This document shows positions 8,372 to 18,374 of a stretch of DNA of 64,000 bases, piece after piece. The position numbers were made by a program, and so were the translations under genes. The DNA lies in assembly GCF_016463975.1 (NCBI RefSeq), contig NZ_JAEMNX010000002.1:186001-250000 (forward strand), given 5' to 3'. This stretch comes from Marinomonas transparens (GTDB lineage Bacteria > Pseudomonadota > Gammaproteobacteria > Pseudomonadales > Marinomonadaceae). The notes under the pieces were generated by a model that saw nothing but the letters and a program-made list of their open reading frames with translations, was not told the origin of the DNA and ran no database searches. The first letter of the stretch is position 1, and every line of letters starts with the position of its first letter.

Positions 8372-9352
8372 TTATAGCCAATTGGTCAACATAATACCAA
8401 GCCCAACAGACTGAGTGTGGTGATCATAATCCAGTAAAGATTGCCCATAACCATTAAAGTATTGAACATAGCCCCTAGACCTTCCCCATAAGGGAAAATT
8501 AAAACCCAATTGCAATGAGCCTTTATTACCTGATAGACGTAAATTATTGCGTATCATGGCATCAATACTGTAGTCACCAATAATATGTATCATGCTAAAT
8601 TCACCATAGCCATAATAACGCTCGATATTCGGGTTATCATCTATCTCTTTGCTTTCAGGTAGGCGGTACCAAGGCTTAATAGAAAAGGCCGTATTTCCTT
8701 TTTCAAATAAAATGTCAGCGTATACACGGTTCCAAGAACGTGACAACTCACCAGACTGTCCATTCGACTGATGTACAAAGCCATAGATCACATACTCAGG
8801 CTTCACGCCAAACAAATCCCATTTAGGCTTGGTCGAAATAAAAACCTCAGGTTCATAATTCGTATCGCGAAAGGGTGAGGAGATATTGCTGTTATAAGCT
8901 TGCCAATATGAGCGCTGGGTATAACCCACCCACAAACTGGTATTACGCCCGACAATGCCATAAGCCAATGGAAACTTCAGACTCACTTGAAACGTAAACT
9001 CTAAGTTATCCAAACTTTCCGTATCAGCCTTATCTCCTAAAAACGTTTCATCCTCCATGCTATTGCTATAGCTAATAGGCAAAAAATAAGTCGGCTTATG
9101 GGGCGTTAAAACAAAGGGATTATCGACGGTAGCAGCCTCGCGAATCGCTCGTTGGGCAAACAAGCCTTTCGCATCACGGGCACGCTTTTCAATGGATTCA
9201 GGAGCTTGAGGCTCTTCTGGACGATAAGTCTCTTCCGTTTCACTGGTAGAATTTGCCGCTGCCGACGATGATTGATGTGGTGCTGATACGGCTTCGCCCT
9301 GTGCCCAAAGTAAGCTAGGCAAAAACATCACACACCATGCAATGACTTTCAT
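8372..9352 (-). CDS. pldA: Outer membrane phospholipase A (OMPLA)
   Basis: Hydrolyses acyl chains of phospholipids that reach the outer leaflet of the outer membrane. The catalytic motif is present: His and Ser in VHQSNGQSGELSRSW and Asn in SWNRVY, matching His142/Ser144/Asn156 of the E. coli enzyme. Alternating beta-strand segments and the terminal aromatic/hydrophobic strand (GLGIMLTNWL) fit a 12-strand barrel. The start at 9352 is chosen because it yields a clean signal peptide (MKVIAWCVMFLPSLLWA) with AAGG upstream; a longer in-frame reading would begin at 9451 inside the preceding gene. It probably ends an operon starting at 12316. Confidence 0.9.
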   Translation of the reverse strand: MKVIAWCVMFLPSLLWAQGEAVSAPHQSSSAAANSTSETEETYRPEEPQAPESIEKRARDAKGLFAQRAIREAATVDNPFVLTPHKPTYFLPISYSNSMEDETFLGDKADTESLDNLEFTFQVSLKFPLAYGIVGRNTSLWVGYTQRSYWQAYNSNISSPFRDTNYEPEVFISTKPKWDLFGVKPEYVIYGFVHQSNGQSGELSRSWNRVYADILFEKGNTAFSIKPWYRLPESKEIDDNPNIERYYGYGEFSMIHIIGDYSIDAMIRNNLRLSGNKGSLQLGFNFPLWGRSRGYVQYFNGYGQSLLDYDHHTQSVGLGIMLTNWL

Positions 9353-9395
9353 CTGTTGGTACCTTTTGAATAGCATAAAAAGAAGACTTACCGTC

Positions 9396-9743
9396 TCAAG
9401 AAAGCACCACTTTTTTACTGTAGCTATCTCGTTCCATATCACATATTTCAACCGTGAAACTAACCTCGGTTAACGAGAATCCAGTTAAGGCTTCTAATAC
9501 CCGCTGGGAAAGATCTCTTTTTTGCTCCGTCGTACGCCCAGACAAAATACGTAATGTCACATGGATAAAGGCATCTTCACGACCCGCCGTCATAAAGCTT
9601 TTATAAGGAGAACTACGTAGCTTAACGTCTTCTTCGGTAAAAAGTGCCGATGCAAGACAGGCGTTTTTCACCGCTTCCAACAAGTCTGCCGGTGGTACTT
9701 CTTGTTCTAAATTCTGGCTATATTCAACAATACAATGGGGCAT
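9396..9743 (-). CDS. 5-carboxymethyl-2-hydroxymuconate isomerase family protein
   Basis: A 115-residue member of the CHMI family in the tautomerase superfamily, with the expected PHCIVEYS start carrying the catalytic Pro2. The characterised enzyme (HpcD/HpaF) isomerises a homoprotocatechuate ring-cleavage product. No other homoprotocatechuate genes are nearby, so the true substrate here may differ. It lies 43 bp upstream of pldA and 41 bp after the hydroxyacid dehydrogenase gene, on the same strand, consistent with one transcript. Confidence 0.85.
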   Translation of the reverse strand: MPHCIVEYSQNLEQEVPPADLLEAVKNACLASALFTEEDVKLRSSPYKSFMTAGREDAFIHVTLRILSGRTTEQKRDLSQRVLEALTGFSLTEVSFTVEICDMERDSYSKKVVLS

Positions 9744-9784
9744 TTTTTTTCCTGTTATTGGATTTATTAGATGAAGGGTAAGGA

Positions 9785-10720
9785 CTAATAACCTCGATTC
9801 AAATCAACAGCCTCTGGAATACTAGCATCCAATCGATAACGAAGAACATTGTCTGCGACAATTTTACTGGCACTTTGAGGGTGAGTCGGTGCAGAAATAT
9901 GTGGTAATACACTCACATTTTGATGCCTCCAATAAACATGATCTGAAGGCAAAGGCTCTTGCATAAAAACATCTAATACTGCATGGGAAACATGTCCTTG
10001 CTCAAGGGCATCAAGCAAAGCAAGATCATCGATAATAGGCCCCCTGGCGAAGTTAATAAGACCGGCTCCAAATGGCAACAAAGACAAGTTTTTCTCACCC
10101 AACAGGCCCTTTGTCTGTGGCGTCAAAGGCAACAGGCAAATCAGAATATCACTTTGACTCAATAGCTGGCCGAGCCCGTCTTCACCATGAAAGCATTGAA
10201 CACCTGCCACCAGCTTTGCTCGGCGACTCCAGCCTGAAACAGAAAAGCCATTATCTACTAGACGTTTAGCGCTAACCTGCCCTAGCTCTCCTAGTCCCAG
10301 AACACCTATACGGCGATCCTTGGCTCGTACCATAGGCTTTTGTAACCAAATAACCTGCTCTTGTTGTTGTGTATAAGTGGGCATATCTCGATGCAAAAAA
10401 AGAGTCCAAGCGAGCACAGCTTCGGACATAGTATTAGTCAACTCAGGGTCAACAAGACGAACAATAGAAAAACTTGGGGAAACCAACTCATTAATCATGC
10501 GTTCTACTCCCACCCAAACACTGTGAACCCACTTTAAATTAGGCAGCATCAATAAATCCTGAGGACTCGGATTAGCAACAATAGCCAAATCACACTGCAT
10601 TCTTTGATCGTCCGTCAATTCGGAAAAAGGCACAACCACCTCATTCGGCATCGAGGCTGATAACGCTGCAATCCAAATAGATTGATTCGAGGCATTCGCT
10701 CGGCTCACAAAAGGAATCAT
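9785..10720 (-). CDS. D-2-hydroxyacid dehydrogenase, GhrA-like
   Basis: An NAD(P)H-dependent 2-hydroxyacid dehydrogenase of 311 residues. The dinucleotide loop is GVLGLGELG. The catalytic Arg is in NFARGPIID, the Glu in DVFMQEPLP and the His in LPHISAPT. The LPLTPQTKGLLG block and the overall length fit glyoxylate/hydroxypyruvate reductase A (GhrA), which recycles C2/C3 acids in the cytosol. It lies between a glutamate-synthase-like gene and the CHMI-family gene with short gaps (33 and 41 bp). Confidence 0.85.
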   Translation of the reverse strand: MIPFVSRANASNQSIWIAALSASMPNEVVVPFSELTDDQRMQCDLAIVANPSPQDLLMLPNLKWVHSVWVGVERMINELVSPSFSIVRLVDPELTNTMSEAVLAWTLFLHRDMPTYTQQQEQVIWLQKPMVRAKDRRIGVLGLGELGQVSAKRLVDNGFSVSGWSRRAKLVAGVQCFHGEDGLGQLLSQSDILICLLPLTPQTKGLLGEKNLSLLPFGAGLINFARGPIIDDLALLDALEQGHVSHAVLDVFMQEPLPSDHVYWRHQNVSVLPHISAPTHPQSASKIVADNVLRYRLDASIPEAVDLNRGY

Positions 10721-10753
10721 CTGTTTCTCTCTTTTAACATGCTGTTAAGCCCC

Positions 10754-12316
10754 TCACTGTAGACGCCCTTCAGATGACGCTTCAGCATCATGAAAGCCGA
10801 CCATATTAATATACTCAGGGCGGGTATTCGGTATTGGGTTTATCTCGTTGAAAAGTTGCGAACGGCTTTGATTTTCAATGATACGAACATGGGAGCGATT
10901 CAATTCTCTTGGCTCTTTCACACCACACGAATGGGCAATCATGCCGATACCATGCACAAGCCCTTCCACGTAGTGCGCCACTCTCTCAGATTTTACCTGT
11001 GGCACTAACCCTTTTTGCAACTCTGGGTTATGAGTAGTAATTCCTGTCGGGCAGGTATTCTTGTTGCATTGCAAAGCTTGAATACAGCCTAACGAGAACA
11101 AAAAACCCCGCGCTGTCACCACAAAGTCAGCACCTGCGCTCAATGCCCAAGCCGCTTTTCCCGGCACAATCAACTTGCCCGAAGAAATGATTTTAATGTA
11201 CTTTCGCAAACCATAGGCCGTTATAATATTTACGACCATTGGTAAGCTCTCTCTCAAATGCATTCCGACATAATCCATCAAAGGTTGAGGGGCCGCCCCT
11301 GTACCACCATCGGAACTGTCAATGGTGATAAAATCAGGGCAATACTCAATGCCCTTCTTATGTATCAATTCACATAAGGTTTCAAAAAATTTAAGATCTC
11401 CCACCACCATTTTAAAACCCACTGGCTTAGAAGTAACCTGACGAACACGATTTATCATATTTAAAAGGTCATCAACCGATTTGATGTCTCTATGTCCATT
11501 TGGACTAATAGAATCTTGTCCAGCAGGAATACCTCGAGTATGCGCAATTTCCTCTGTCACTTTCTCACCAGGTAACATGCCACCTTTCCCAGGTTTGGCT
11601 CCTTGACTCATTTTAATTTCAAACATGCGAACAGTTTCATGCGCTGCAATTTTTGCTAATTTTTCATCATCCAAATGCCCTTCTTTATTTCGCACACCAT
11701 ACTTAGCCGTACCAATTTGAAAAACTAAATCACAACCGCCTTCAAGATGGTAAGGAGACAAACCCCCTTCCCCTGTGTTCATCCAAATACCCGCTTTTCG
11801 AGCCCCATTTGATAAAGCCTGCACCGCAGGTTTCGATAAAGCACCAAAGCTCATTCCTGAGATGTTTACCACAGAATTAGTTCTGTAGGGGGTCTTAGCA
11901 GTGTATTCGCCAATGCAAACATCTCTTGGCTGAACCGCATCTTCATCTAGGGTAGGAAAAGCGCAATTTAAAAAGAAAATATCTCCCGGTGTTTCAAGGG
12001 TACGAGTAGAGCCAAAGGCAATGGTCGTATCAACCTTTTTAGCGGCTCGATAAGCCCAAGAGCGTTCAGCGCGATTGAAAGGCAGCTCCTCTCGATCCAT
12101 CGCAAAAAAATACTGACGAAAAAACTCACCCAGGTGTTCAAAAAAGTAACGAAAACGTCCAACCACTGGATAGTTTCGTCTTATAGTATGAGCAGTCTGA
12201 TGCGTATCTACCCAGTACATAACGGCAATGGAAACCACTAAGACAAGTAATAAAAAAACAAAAAAGAAAGCCCCCCAGTTCAGTGTTAATGTTGCCAATG
12301 AAGACAATAAATCCAT
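10754..12316 (-). CDS. FMN-binding glutamate synthase family protein, membrane-anchored
   Basis: A 520-residue stand-alone version of the glutamate synthase FMN domain. One N-terminal transmembrane helix (about 13-34) anchors it. The FMN barrel follows, with NTGEGGLSPYH, KPGKGGMLPG and DSSDGGTGAAP. The Cys cluster CIQALQCNKNTCPTG fits an iron-sulfur site as in GltB. It lacks the amidotransferase and C-terminal domains, so ammonia-free electron chemistry or another oxidoreduction is likely. The physiological role of this subfamily is unclear to me. It is the first gene of the run leading to pldA. Confidence 0.85.
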   Translation of the reverse strand: MDLLSSLATLTLNWGAFFFVFLLLVLVVSIAVMYWVDTHQTAHTIRRNYPVVGRFRYFFEHLGEFFRQYFFAMDREELPFNRAERSWAYRAAKKVDTTIAFGSTRTLETPGDIFFLNCAFPTLDEDAVQPRDVCIGEYTAKTPYRTNSVVNISGMSFGALSKPAVQALSNGARKAGIWMNTGEGGLSPYHLEGGCDLVFQIGTAKYGVRNKEGHLDDEKLAKIAAHETVRMFEIKMSQGAKPGKGGMLPGEKVTEEIAHTRGIPAGQDSISPNGHRDIKSVDDLLNMINRVRQVTSKPVGFKMVVGDLKFFETLCELIHKKGIEYCPDFITIDSSDGGTGAAPQPLMDYVGMHLRESLPMVVNIITAYGLRKYIKIISSGKLIVPGKAAWALSAGADFVVTARGFLFSLGCIQALQCNKNTCPTGITTHNPELQKGLVPQVKSERVAHYVEGLVHGIGMIAHSCGVKEPRELNRSHVRIIENQSRSQLFNEINPIPNTRPEYINMVGFHDAEASSEGRLQ

Positions 12317-12462
12317 AGCGATTCCCCTCTAAAATATAAAAGCACAGCCACAGAAGACTACGCCACATGCAAACTTATTTCTCGCACCAATCATGAAAAA
12401 CATGGTTATTATCTGTCACACGAAAGCCAAGTGGCGGTGATTAACTAGAGCAATAGATAAGC

Positions 12463-12497
12463 AAAAACCCCAGCATGAATTTCATACTGGGGTTTTT
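12463..12497. terminator. Terminator after phoX
   Basis: An 11-bp outer stem AAAAACCCCAG/CTGGGGTTTTT (12463-12473 and 12487-12497), continued by an inner ATGAA/TTCAT stem. A T-run follows on the minus strand. It lies about 30 bp beyond the phoX stop. Confidence 0.85.
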
Positions 12498-12529
12498 ACT
12501 TATTCGGTTTTACTTAAAGGTACAAAGTC

Positions 12530-14431
12530 TTAACCGATCACCGCACCATCTTCACGAGAAATCGCGATAACACTAGAACGAGGCACAGACTGACCGCCAT
12601 CAGGCCAATGGGAGTTACCTTTCTCACCTGGATGCTGCACACTGATGAACATAGTAGTACGTTCCGCATTCCAAGCAGAGCCAGTAATCTCACACTCTTT
12701 TGGCCCAACTAAGAAGCGGCGAATCTCACCCGTTTCTGGATCACCTACCAACATCTGGTTATTACCCTGACCTTGAAAGCCTTTCTGGTTAGAGTAATTA
12801 CCATCCGTTTGAATCCACAATAACCCCTTAGAATCAAACTTCAAACCATCAGGAGAATTAAACATATTGTCTTGATTCACATTCTGTGAGCCAGCATTCG
12901 CATCATCATACACCGCTGGATTACCGGCCATCACAAACAAATCCCACTTGAACTCACTACTAGTATGATCTTCATTCATGGGTTTCCAACGTAAGATCTG
13001 ACCAAAGTTATTCTTCACTCGTGGGTTCGGGCCACCAGCAGGCGTGGCATCACCACCCGCATTTGGCTTCACACCACGATTTTTGTTGTTGGTCAAACAG
13101 CAGTAAACTTCTACTTTATTAGGGTTCGCTGCTACCCATTCTGGGCGGTCCATGGTCGTTGCCCCTACTTTAGAAGCCGCCATACGAGTATGAATAGAAA
13201 TTTCAGCATCTGTCATACCGGTTGTTTTAGGTGTTAATGCTAGCCATTCCCCACGATTATTGTCATGGAATTTAGCCACATACAAGGTACCTTCTTCTAG
13301 CAAATCACGGTTATTACCACCGGCCAGATACTTATGCTTGGATACAAAACGGTATAAAAACTCGCCACGTTCATCATCCCCTAAATACACCACTACGTGA
13401 CCATCAGACGCAATGGTTAACTCTGCATTTTCATGTTTAAAGCGACCAAGAGCCGTACGCTTTTTAGGACGAGAAGTCGGATCTAATGGGTCGATTTCAA
13501 CCACATAACCAAAACGATTGGGTTCATTGGGCTCTTTAGTAAGATCAAAACGCTCATCTCCCAACGCCCAATCATAACGACCTTTCGTACTGACACCGTA
13601 ACGCTTAAACGCTTCAGGCATCTTGTAATCTTTGTCCTTGGCCGTGAAGTAACCATTAAAATTTTCTTCACAGGTTAAATAAGTGCCCCAAGGGGTTTGG
13701 CCATTACCACAGTTGTTCCAAGTCCCTTTAGCAACTAAACCTTTAGGGTCTGCTGATGTTTTCAGCCATTCATGGCCACGGGCAGGCCCCGTAATATCCA
13801 TTTCTGTATCCGCAGTAATACGACGGTTATAAGGTGAATCCTGCACTATGCCCCAGTGACCGCCACGGTTATCCACTTCAACGATAGACACGCCATGTGC
13901 CGCTTTGTTCTTACGCACATCATCCGCAGTGGTTGGCATACCGCCTTCACGGTTAGCATGTAAGGTTTTTGCATTCGTGTATTCGTTATTGATCGCCATG
14001 ACTTGCTTGCCATCTTTCGAGAAAAAAGCCATGCCGTCATTATGGTCACCAAAGGCCAATTCTTGAGAAGCGCCTGTACCGCCTGTGCTGGTATCTAATG
14101 CTGGTGCATTACTAAACAATGGATCGCCCCAGGAAACCAGCACTTCCCACTTGTAGCCTTTTGGCACGGTAACTGTATCTAGGGTATTGGCTTTCACCAT
14201 ACTAAAGGCAAGACGAGATTCAGTCTGATCCGCTGCTAACGCCTTACCTGCTGCTAGGCTTGTAGACCCCATAACAAAAGCACTAGCTCCAACGGCGGCA
14301 CCGCCACCTAAAAAACCACGACGAGAGACCATCTTATGGGCTACTTCTTCAAACTCAACCACTTCCGGTGCTGGACGGACTAACTCATCCAGTTCATCAA
14401 AGCTCAATTCATTCTTATGTTTAATATTCAT
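12530..14431 (-). CDS. phoX: Alkaline phosphatase PhoX (Tat-exported)
   Basis: A 633-residue PhoX (DUF839) phosphomonoesterase, a calcium/iron enzyme that liberates phosphate from organic esters in the periplasm or outside the cell. The twin-arginine signal SRRGFLGGGAAVGASAF is at about residues 33-49, after a charged n-region. Family blocks are visible: NNCGNGQTPWGTYLTCEEN (with the conserved Cys), RGHEWLK, GYVVEIDP and FNSPDGLKFDSKGLLWIQTD. A Pho-box-like site is 106 bp upstream. A strong terminator follows, so it is a single-gene unit. Confidence 0.95.
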   Translation of the reverse strand: MNIKHKNELSFDELDELVRPAPEVVEFEEVAHKMVSRRGFLGGGAAVGASAFVMGSTSLAAGKALAADQTESRLAFSMVKANTLDTVTVPKGYKWEVLVSWGDPLFSNAPALDTSTGGTGASQELAFGDHNDGMAFFSKDGKQVMAINNEYTNAKTLHANREGGMPTTADDVRKNKAAHGVSIVEVDNRGGHWGIVQDSPYNRRITADTEMDITGPARGHEWLKTSADPKGLVAKGTWNNCGNGQTPWGTYLTCEENFNGYFTAKDKDYKMPEAFKRYGVSTKGRYDWALGDERFDLTKEPNEPNRFGYVVEIDPLDPTSRPKKRTALGRFKHENAELTIASDGHVVVYLGDDERGEFLYRFVSKHKYLAGGNNRDLLEEGTLYVAKFHDNNRGEWLALTPKTTGMTDAEISIHTRMAASKVGATTMDRPEWVAANPNKVEVYCCLTNNKNRGVKPNAGGDATPAGGPNPRVKNNFGQILRWKPMNEDHTSSEFKWDLFVMAGNPAVYDDANAGSQNVNQDNMFNSPDGLKFDSKGLLWIQTDGNYSNQKGFQGQGNNQMLVGDPETGEIRRFLVGPKECEITGSAWNAERTTMFISVQHPGEKGNSHWPDGGQSVPRSSVIAISREDGAVIG

Positions 14432-14808
14432 AATACTGCCCTGTTATTCAATAAATTATGCTTGCTCAATAAAGCTTACGCTTGTGAATAACTTCCCCCT
14501 GCAAAAGGAAGCAAACAATTAATTTAAAGATAAAACATGACATAGAAATGACAGTTCAATAACATTATGGTTATATAAATAAAGTTTATATAACTAACAC
14601 CTAATAAAAGCCGCTCAGGATAGAGCTAAGGAAAGAGAAATGGACTTGTATATTCTTAACGCAATGCGATACAAAGCTAAGAACGTCGCCCTAATAATGT
14701 AAAATCAATAAAAAAACAACAGAAATAACAAAAAAACGACATATACCAGTTTAAATATCAAATATCATTGACGACAATCAAAGAGCTCAACAATAAAAAG
14801 GTTATCTT
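14432..14808. other. Intergenic region phoX / chemoreceptor
   Basis: An AT-rich 377-bp divergent spacer. It holds the phoX Pho box and presumably the plus-strand chemoreceptor promoter. A 20-codon plus-strand reading frame at 14640-14702 has AAGGA seven bases upstream, but it is too short to support as a gene. Nothing else is recognised. Confidence 0.6.
14537..14554 (-). promoter_or_regulatory. Pho box-like site for phoX
   Basis: The minus strand reads CTGTCAT TTCT ATGTCAT: two half-sites 11 bp apart in the orientation of phoX. Candidate -10 elements (TATCTT or TTAAAT) follow within 5-10 bp. Confidence 0.75.
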
Positions 14809-16446
14809 ATGATAAATACACTACGTAAAATCCCGATAAACCTACGACTAACCAGCTTGGTTTTCTTCTTTTCTATCGGGCTGTTTTTAGTTGTTTATAT
14901 GGCGCTTACCGTCAACAAACAATCTTTATTGGATCAAAAATACGCTCAAACAAAACATGTTGTAGAAACCGCTACAGGCGTTTTTAGCCATTTTTATAAA
15001 CTTGAGCAATCAGGTGAACTCAGCAGAGCTGATGCGCAACGCTATGCCATGGAAACCATAAAAGACACACGCTATTCAAAATCTGAATATTTTTGGATCA
15101 ATGACTACAACGCTGTCGTAGTAATGCACTCGGTCAAACCGGCACTCGATGGCAAAGATTTATCAAACCTAGCCGACCCCAATGGCAAAAAACTCTTTTC
15201 AGAATTCGTCAGAGTCGTTAAAGCTCAAGACGCGGGGTTTGTCGATTATTTATGGCCAAAACCCGGTAGTGAAAACCCAGTTGAAAAAATTTCTTATGTT
15301 CAGGGGTTTAAGCCCTGGGGTTGGATTCTTGGCTCTGGTGTTTATTTAGATGATGTAGACACCCAATTTCAACAGGAAGCCATTAGACTTGGCATTATCA
15401 GCGCCATCATTATTCTTATCACCCTACTTATTTCTTTTGTCATTGTGCGCTCTATTCTCTTACCTATTCGTCAGATACAAAACGCCCTAGGAAACATTGC
15501 TGACGGGGAAGGGGACCTAACAGCCCGTTTACCAAAGTCGGGTAATGACCAATTAACCCAAATTGCCACTTCTTACAATACCTTTGTTGAACGCTTATCC
15601 CAGACCCTCACAAAGGCGGTCTCTCTCAATAAAGAAGTAGAAGAAAAGAGTCTAGAGCTAAAATCGGTAGCGTCAAAAACGCAAGCTATCACGCAGCAGC
15701 GTGAAGGTATGTTTACTCAAATGGCTGACACCATAAGAGAAGTAGACAGCTTTAAAGACGAAGTCATCGAAAGCACCCAATCGACTATTACTTCAGCCCA
15801 AACAACAGTGGATAAAACCAAAACGGGGCAAGACTCTATTCAGCAAACGGTGCAGTCTCTCGATAAACTATCCAATGAATTGGATGCAGGCTTAAAAACT
15901 GTAGTACAACTTGCCGAGCAATCGCAAACCATCGGCTCGGTACTAGACGTCATCAGCGCTATTGCAGAGCAAACTAACCTATTGGCTCTTAACGCCGCCA
16001 TCGAAGCCGCACGGGCAGGCGAACAGGGACGAGGCTTTGCCGTTGTTGCAGATGAAGTACGAGGTCTAGCAAGTCGTACTCAGGCGTCTACCGATGAAAT
16101 TCAGGCCATGATAAGTAAACTGCAAAGCGGCGCTAAAGAAGCTGAAATACGCATCACAGAAAGCCACCAGCAATCTAAAAAAACCACAGAAGAGATTGCT
16201 CTCACGACCCAATACCTTCAAGAAATTGCCGCATCAGTTGATGACATAAACAAGGCCAGCAACACGGTAATTCAAAGTGTCACCATGCAAAGTGATATGG
16301 TACAAAAACTCAATCACCTCAACGAAGAAATCTCAGAGCTTTCCAATCAGGCAAGCCTACAGGTACGACAAAATAATGAAACCAGCGACGCATTAGCGAG
16401 AACGTCCCACCAAACCCAAGAAGTGATGGCGACCTTCAAGCTTTAA
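14809..16446 (+). CDS. Methyl-accepting chemotaxis protein, single Cache (sCache_2)
   Basis: A 545-residue chemoreceptor. The first membrane helix is at about residues 14-34. A periplasmic sCache_2 sensor follows ([18 protein letters not shown] and the closing [12 protein letters not shown]). The second helix is at about 196-218, then HAMP, then the cytoplasmic signalling domain with the hairpin core [20 protein letters not shown]. It should feed CheA/CheW at the inner membrane. Ligands of sCache_2 receptors are often small carboxylates, but this one is not predictable. It is convergent with ybiT, with a shared terminator. Confidence 0.92.
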   Translation: MINTLRKIPINLRLTSLVFFFSIGLFLVVYMALTVNKQSLLDQKYAQTKHVVETATGVFSHFYKLEQSGELSRADAQRYAMETIKDTRYSKSEYFWINDYNAVVVMHSVKPALDGKDLSNLADPNGKKLFSEFVRVVKAQDAGFVDYLWPKPGSENPVEKISYVQGFKPWGWILGSGVYLDDVDTQFQQEAIRLGIISAIIILITLLISFVIVRSILLPIRQIQNALGNIADGEGDLTARLPKSGNDQLTQIATSYNTFVERLSQTLTKAVSLNKEVEEKSLELKSVASKTQAITQQREGMFTQMADTIREVDSFKDEVIESTQSTITSAQTTVDKTKTGQDSIQQTVQSLDKLSNELDAGLKTVVQLAEQSQTIGSVLDVISAIAEQTNLLALNAAIEAARAGEQGRGFAVVADEVRGLASRTQASTDEIQAMISKLQSGAKEAEIRITESHQQSKKTTEEIALTTQYLQEIAASVDDINKASNTVIQSVTMQSDMVQKLNHLNEEISELSNQASLQVRQNNETSDALARTSHQTQEVMATFKL

Positions 16447-16469
16447 AGCTTCGCCTAGTGAAACACACA

Positions 16470-16507
16470 AAAAAGCCAACAACTTAACACTAAGTTGTTG
16501 GCTTTTT
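16470..16507. terminator. Bidirectional terminator, chemoreceptor / ybiT
   Basis: A 17-bp perfect stem (16470-16486 and 16491-16507; core GCCAACAACTTA) with a four-base loop and A/T flanks. It serves both convergent genes. Confidence 0.9.
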
Positions 16508-16530
16508 ACATTCATCCGAACGATCTAATA

Positions 16531-18141
16531 TCAGCCGTTGGCAACCAAACGTAGCTCTTGCTGGCTCGCTAAGTACTCATCATAAGTACCTTGGAAATCA
16601 ATTACTTGTTGATCTTTTATTTCAATGACACGATTTGCCAATGACGACACAAAAGCTCTGTCATGGCTCACAAAAATCAAGGTGCCATCAAAATCCATCA
16701 AAGCATTATTAAGCGCTTCAATCGCTTCCATATCCATGTGGTTCGTTGGCTCATCCATAATTAATACATTGAGATCCATCATCATCAACTTACCAAATAA
16801 AAGGCGATTTTTCTCACCACCAGAACAAACACGCGCTTTTTTATTAAAGTCATCTGCGGTAAACAGTAAACGGCCTAACATAGCACGAACTTTCAAGTCA
16901 TCGTGTTTCGCCGTACGCCATTGAGACATCCAATCAAACAAGGTTAAATCACAATCAAAATCTGCGGAACTATCCTGCGGACAATAACCAATCACGGCAT
17001 TTTCTGACCATTTAATCTCACCTTGCTTTGCGTCCAACTCATTCATTAAACAACGCAGAAAAGTCGTTTTTCCAGCGCCATTCTCACCAATAATGGCCAG
17101 CCTTGAACCCGCTTCGACAATCATATTGCCACCGGTAAAAAGCAAGTCCTCTTCATAACCATGTCCGAGATCTTCCAAAATCAATGCTTGGCGATGCAGT
17201 TTCTTATCTTGTTTGAAATTAAGTGAAGGTGTCATACGGCTCGATTGCTTCACTTCTGACAATTCGATTTTTTCTAATTTTTTAGCACGGGAACTGGCTT
17301 GTTTCGCCTTCGATGCATTGGCAGAAAAACGGTTTACGAAAGCTTGAAGGTCATCCATTTCCGCACTCTTCTTTGCATTTTCGGTCAGCAACTGCTCACG
17401 AATCAAAGACGAAGCCTCCATGAAGTATTCGTAGTTACCTGGGTAAATTCTCAACTCACCAAAATCAATATCTGCCATGTGAGTACACACTGAGTTCAAA
17501 AAATGACGGTCATGGGAAATAATGATCATGGTGCATTTGCGTTGATTCAACACACCAGCCAACCAATTAATGGTATGGATATCCAAGTTGTTGGTTGGCT
17601 CGTCCAGTAGCAAGATATCTGGGTTAGCGAACAAGGCCTGTGCTAACAAGACTCGCAGTTTCCAACCCGGTGCAACTTGGCTCATCAAACCAAAGTGATA
17701 TTCTTCTGCAATGCCCGCTTCTAACAAGATATCGCCAGCGCGACTTTCCGCACTGTAGCCATCCATTTCAGCAAACTCGGCCTCCAATTCACCAGCACGC
17801 ATGCCATCTGCTTCGCTCATTTCTGGGTTAGCGTAAATAGCATCACGTTCCTGCTTTACTTTCCACAGAGCAGTATCGCCCATGATCACAGCATCCACGA
17901 CGGAATACTCTTCAAAAGCAAACTGGTCCTGACTCAAGGTACCTACCTTTTCACCCACAGTAATAGATACGTTGCCAGAGGTTGGAACCAGTTTTCCACT
18001 CAGAATTTTCATAAAAGTAGACTTGCCACAACCGTTCGCGCCAATCAAACCGTATCGGTTGCCGTTGCCAAATTTTGCGGAGATGTTTTCAAACAGTGGC
18101 GTTGCGCCAAATTGCATGGTGATATTCGCTGTGGAAATCAA
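16531..18141 (-). CDS. ybiT: ABC-F family ATPase YbiT
   Basis: A soluble ABC-F protein of 536 residues, closely colinear with E. coli YbiT, a ribosome-associated translation factor. It has two ATP-binding domains: Walker [10 protein letters not shown] and GENGAGKTT, with Walker [11 protein letters not shown] and [10 protein letters not shown]. The linker is rich in Lys and Ala ([16 protein letters not shown]), as expected for the P-site tRNA interaction motif. There are no membrane segments, so it is not a transporter. It lies alone between a terminator and a 230-bp gap. Confidence 0.93.
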   Translation of the reverse strand: MISTANITMQFGATPLFENISAKFGNGNRYGLIGANGCGKSTFMKILSGKLVPTSGNVSITVGEKVGTLSQDQFAFEEYSVVDAVIMGDTALWKVKQERDAIYANPEMSEADGMRAGELEAEFAEMDGYSAESRAGDILLEAGIAEEYHFGLMSQVAPGWKLRVLLAQALFANPDILLLDEPTNNLDIHTINWLAGVLNQRKCTMIIISHDRHFLNSVCTHMADIDFGELRIYPGNYEYFMEASSLIREQLLTENAKKSAEMDDLQAFVNRFSANASKAKQASSRAKKLEKIELSEVKQSSRMTPSLNFKQDKKLHRQALILEDLGHGYEEDLLFTGGNMIVEAGSRLAIIGENGAGKTTFLRCLMNELDAKQGEIKWSENAVIGYCPQDSSADFDCDLTLFDWMSQWRTAKHDDLKVRAMLGRLLFTADDFNKKARVCSGGEKNRLLFGKLMMMDLNVLIMDEPTNHMDMEAIEALNNALMDFDGTLIFVSHDRAFVSSLANRVIEIKDQQVIDFQGTYDEYLASQQELRLVANG

Positions 18142-18374
18142 AAGAGAGTCCTGAGATAAAGAGTAATTGAAAGCCGTTTACACTTGTCTTGCTAAAAAGC
18201 GTACAAAATATAAACACAAATGGGGTGCGAATATAGAGACTTACACGGCTAAAGTCGAGGGCTAAAAGTAGTATTTGTGGAGGTATCTACTTTGTAGATA
18301 AAACCATTAGTAGAGAAGATAACTCGGATGTCTCTAATAACCGTTTTATCCTATCAAAATAACTGAGCCAATTT

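Noticed and set aside
12405-12430. TGTCAC-containing sequence downstream of the phoX region as a fourth Pho site
   Set aside because: It has only one half-site (CTGTCAC) without a second at 11 bp, and it points the wrong way for the neighbouring gene.
14640-14702. A 20-codon plus-strand frame with AAGGA upstream, before the chemoreceptor gene
   Set aside because: It is too short, with no recognisable features and no operon partner close enough.
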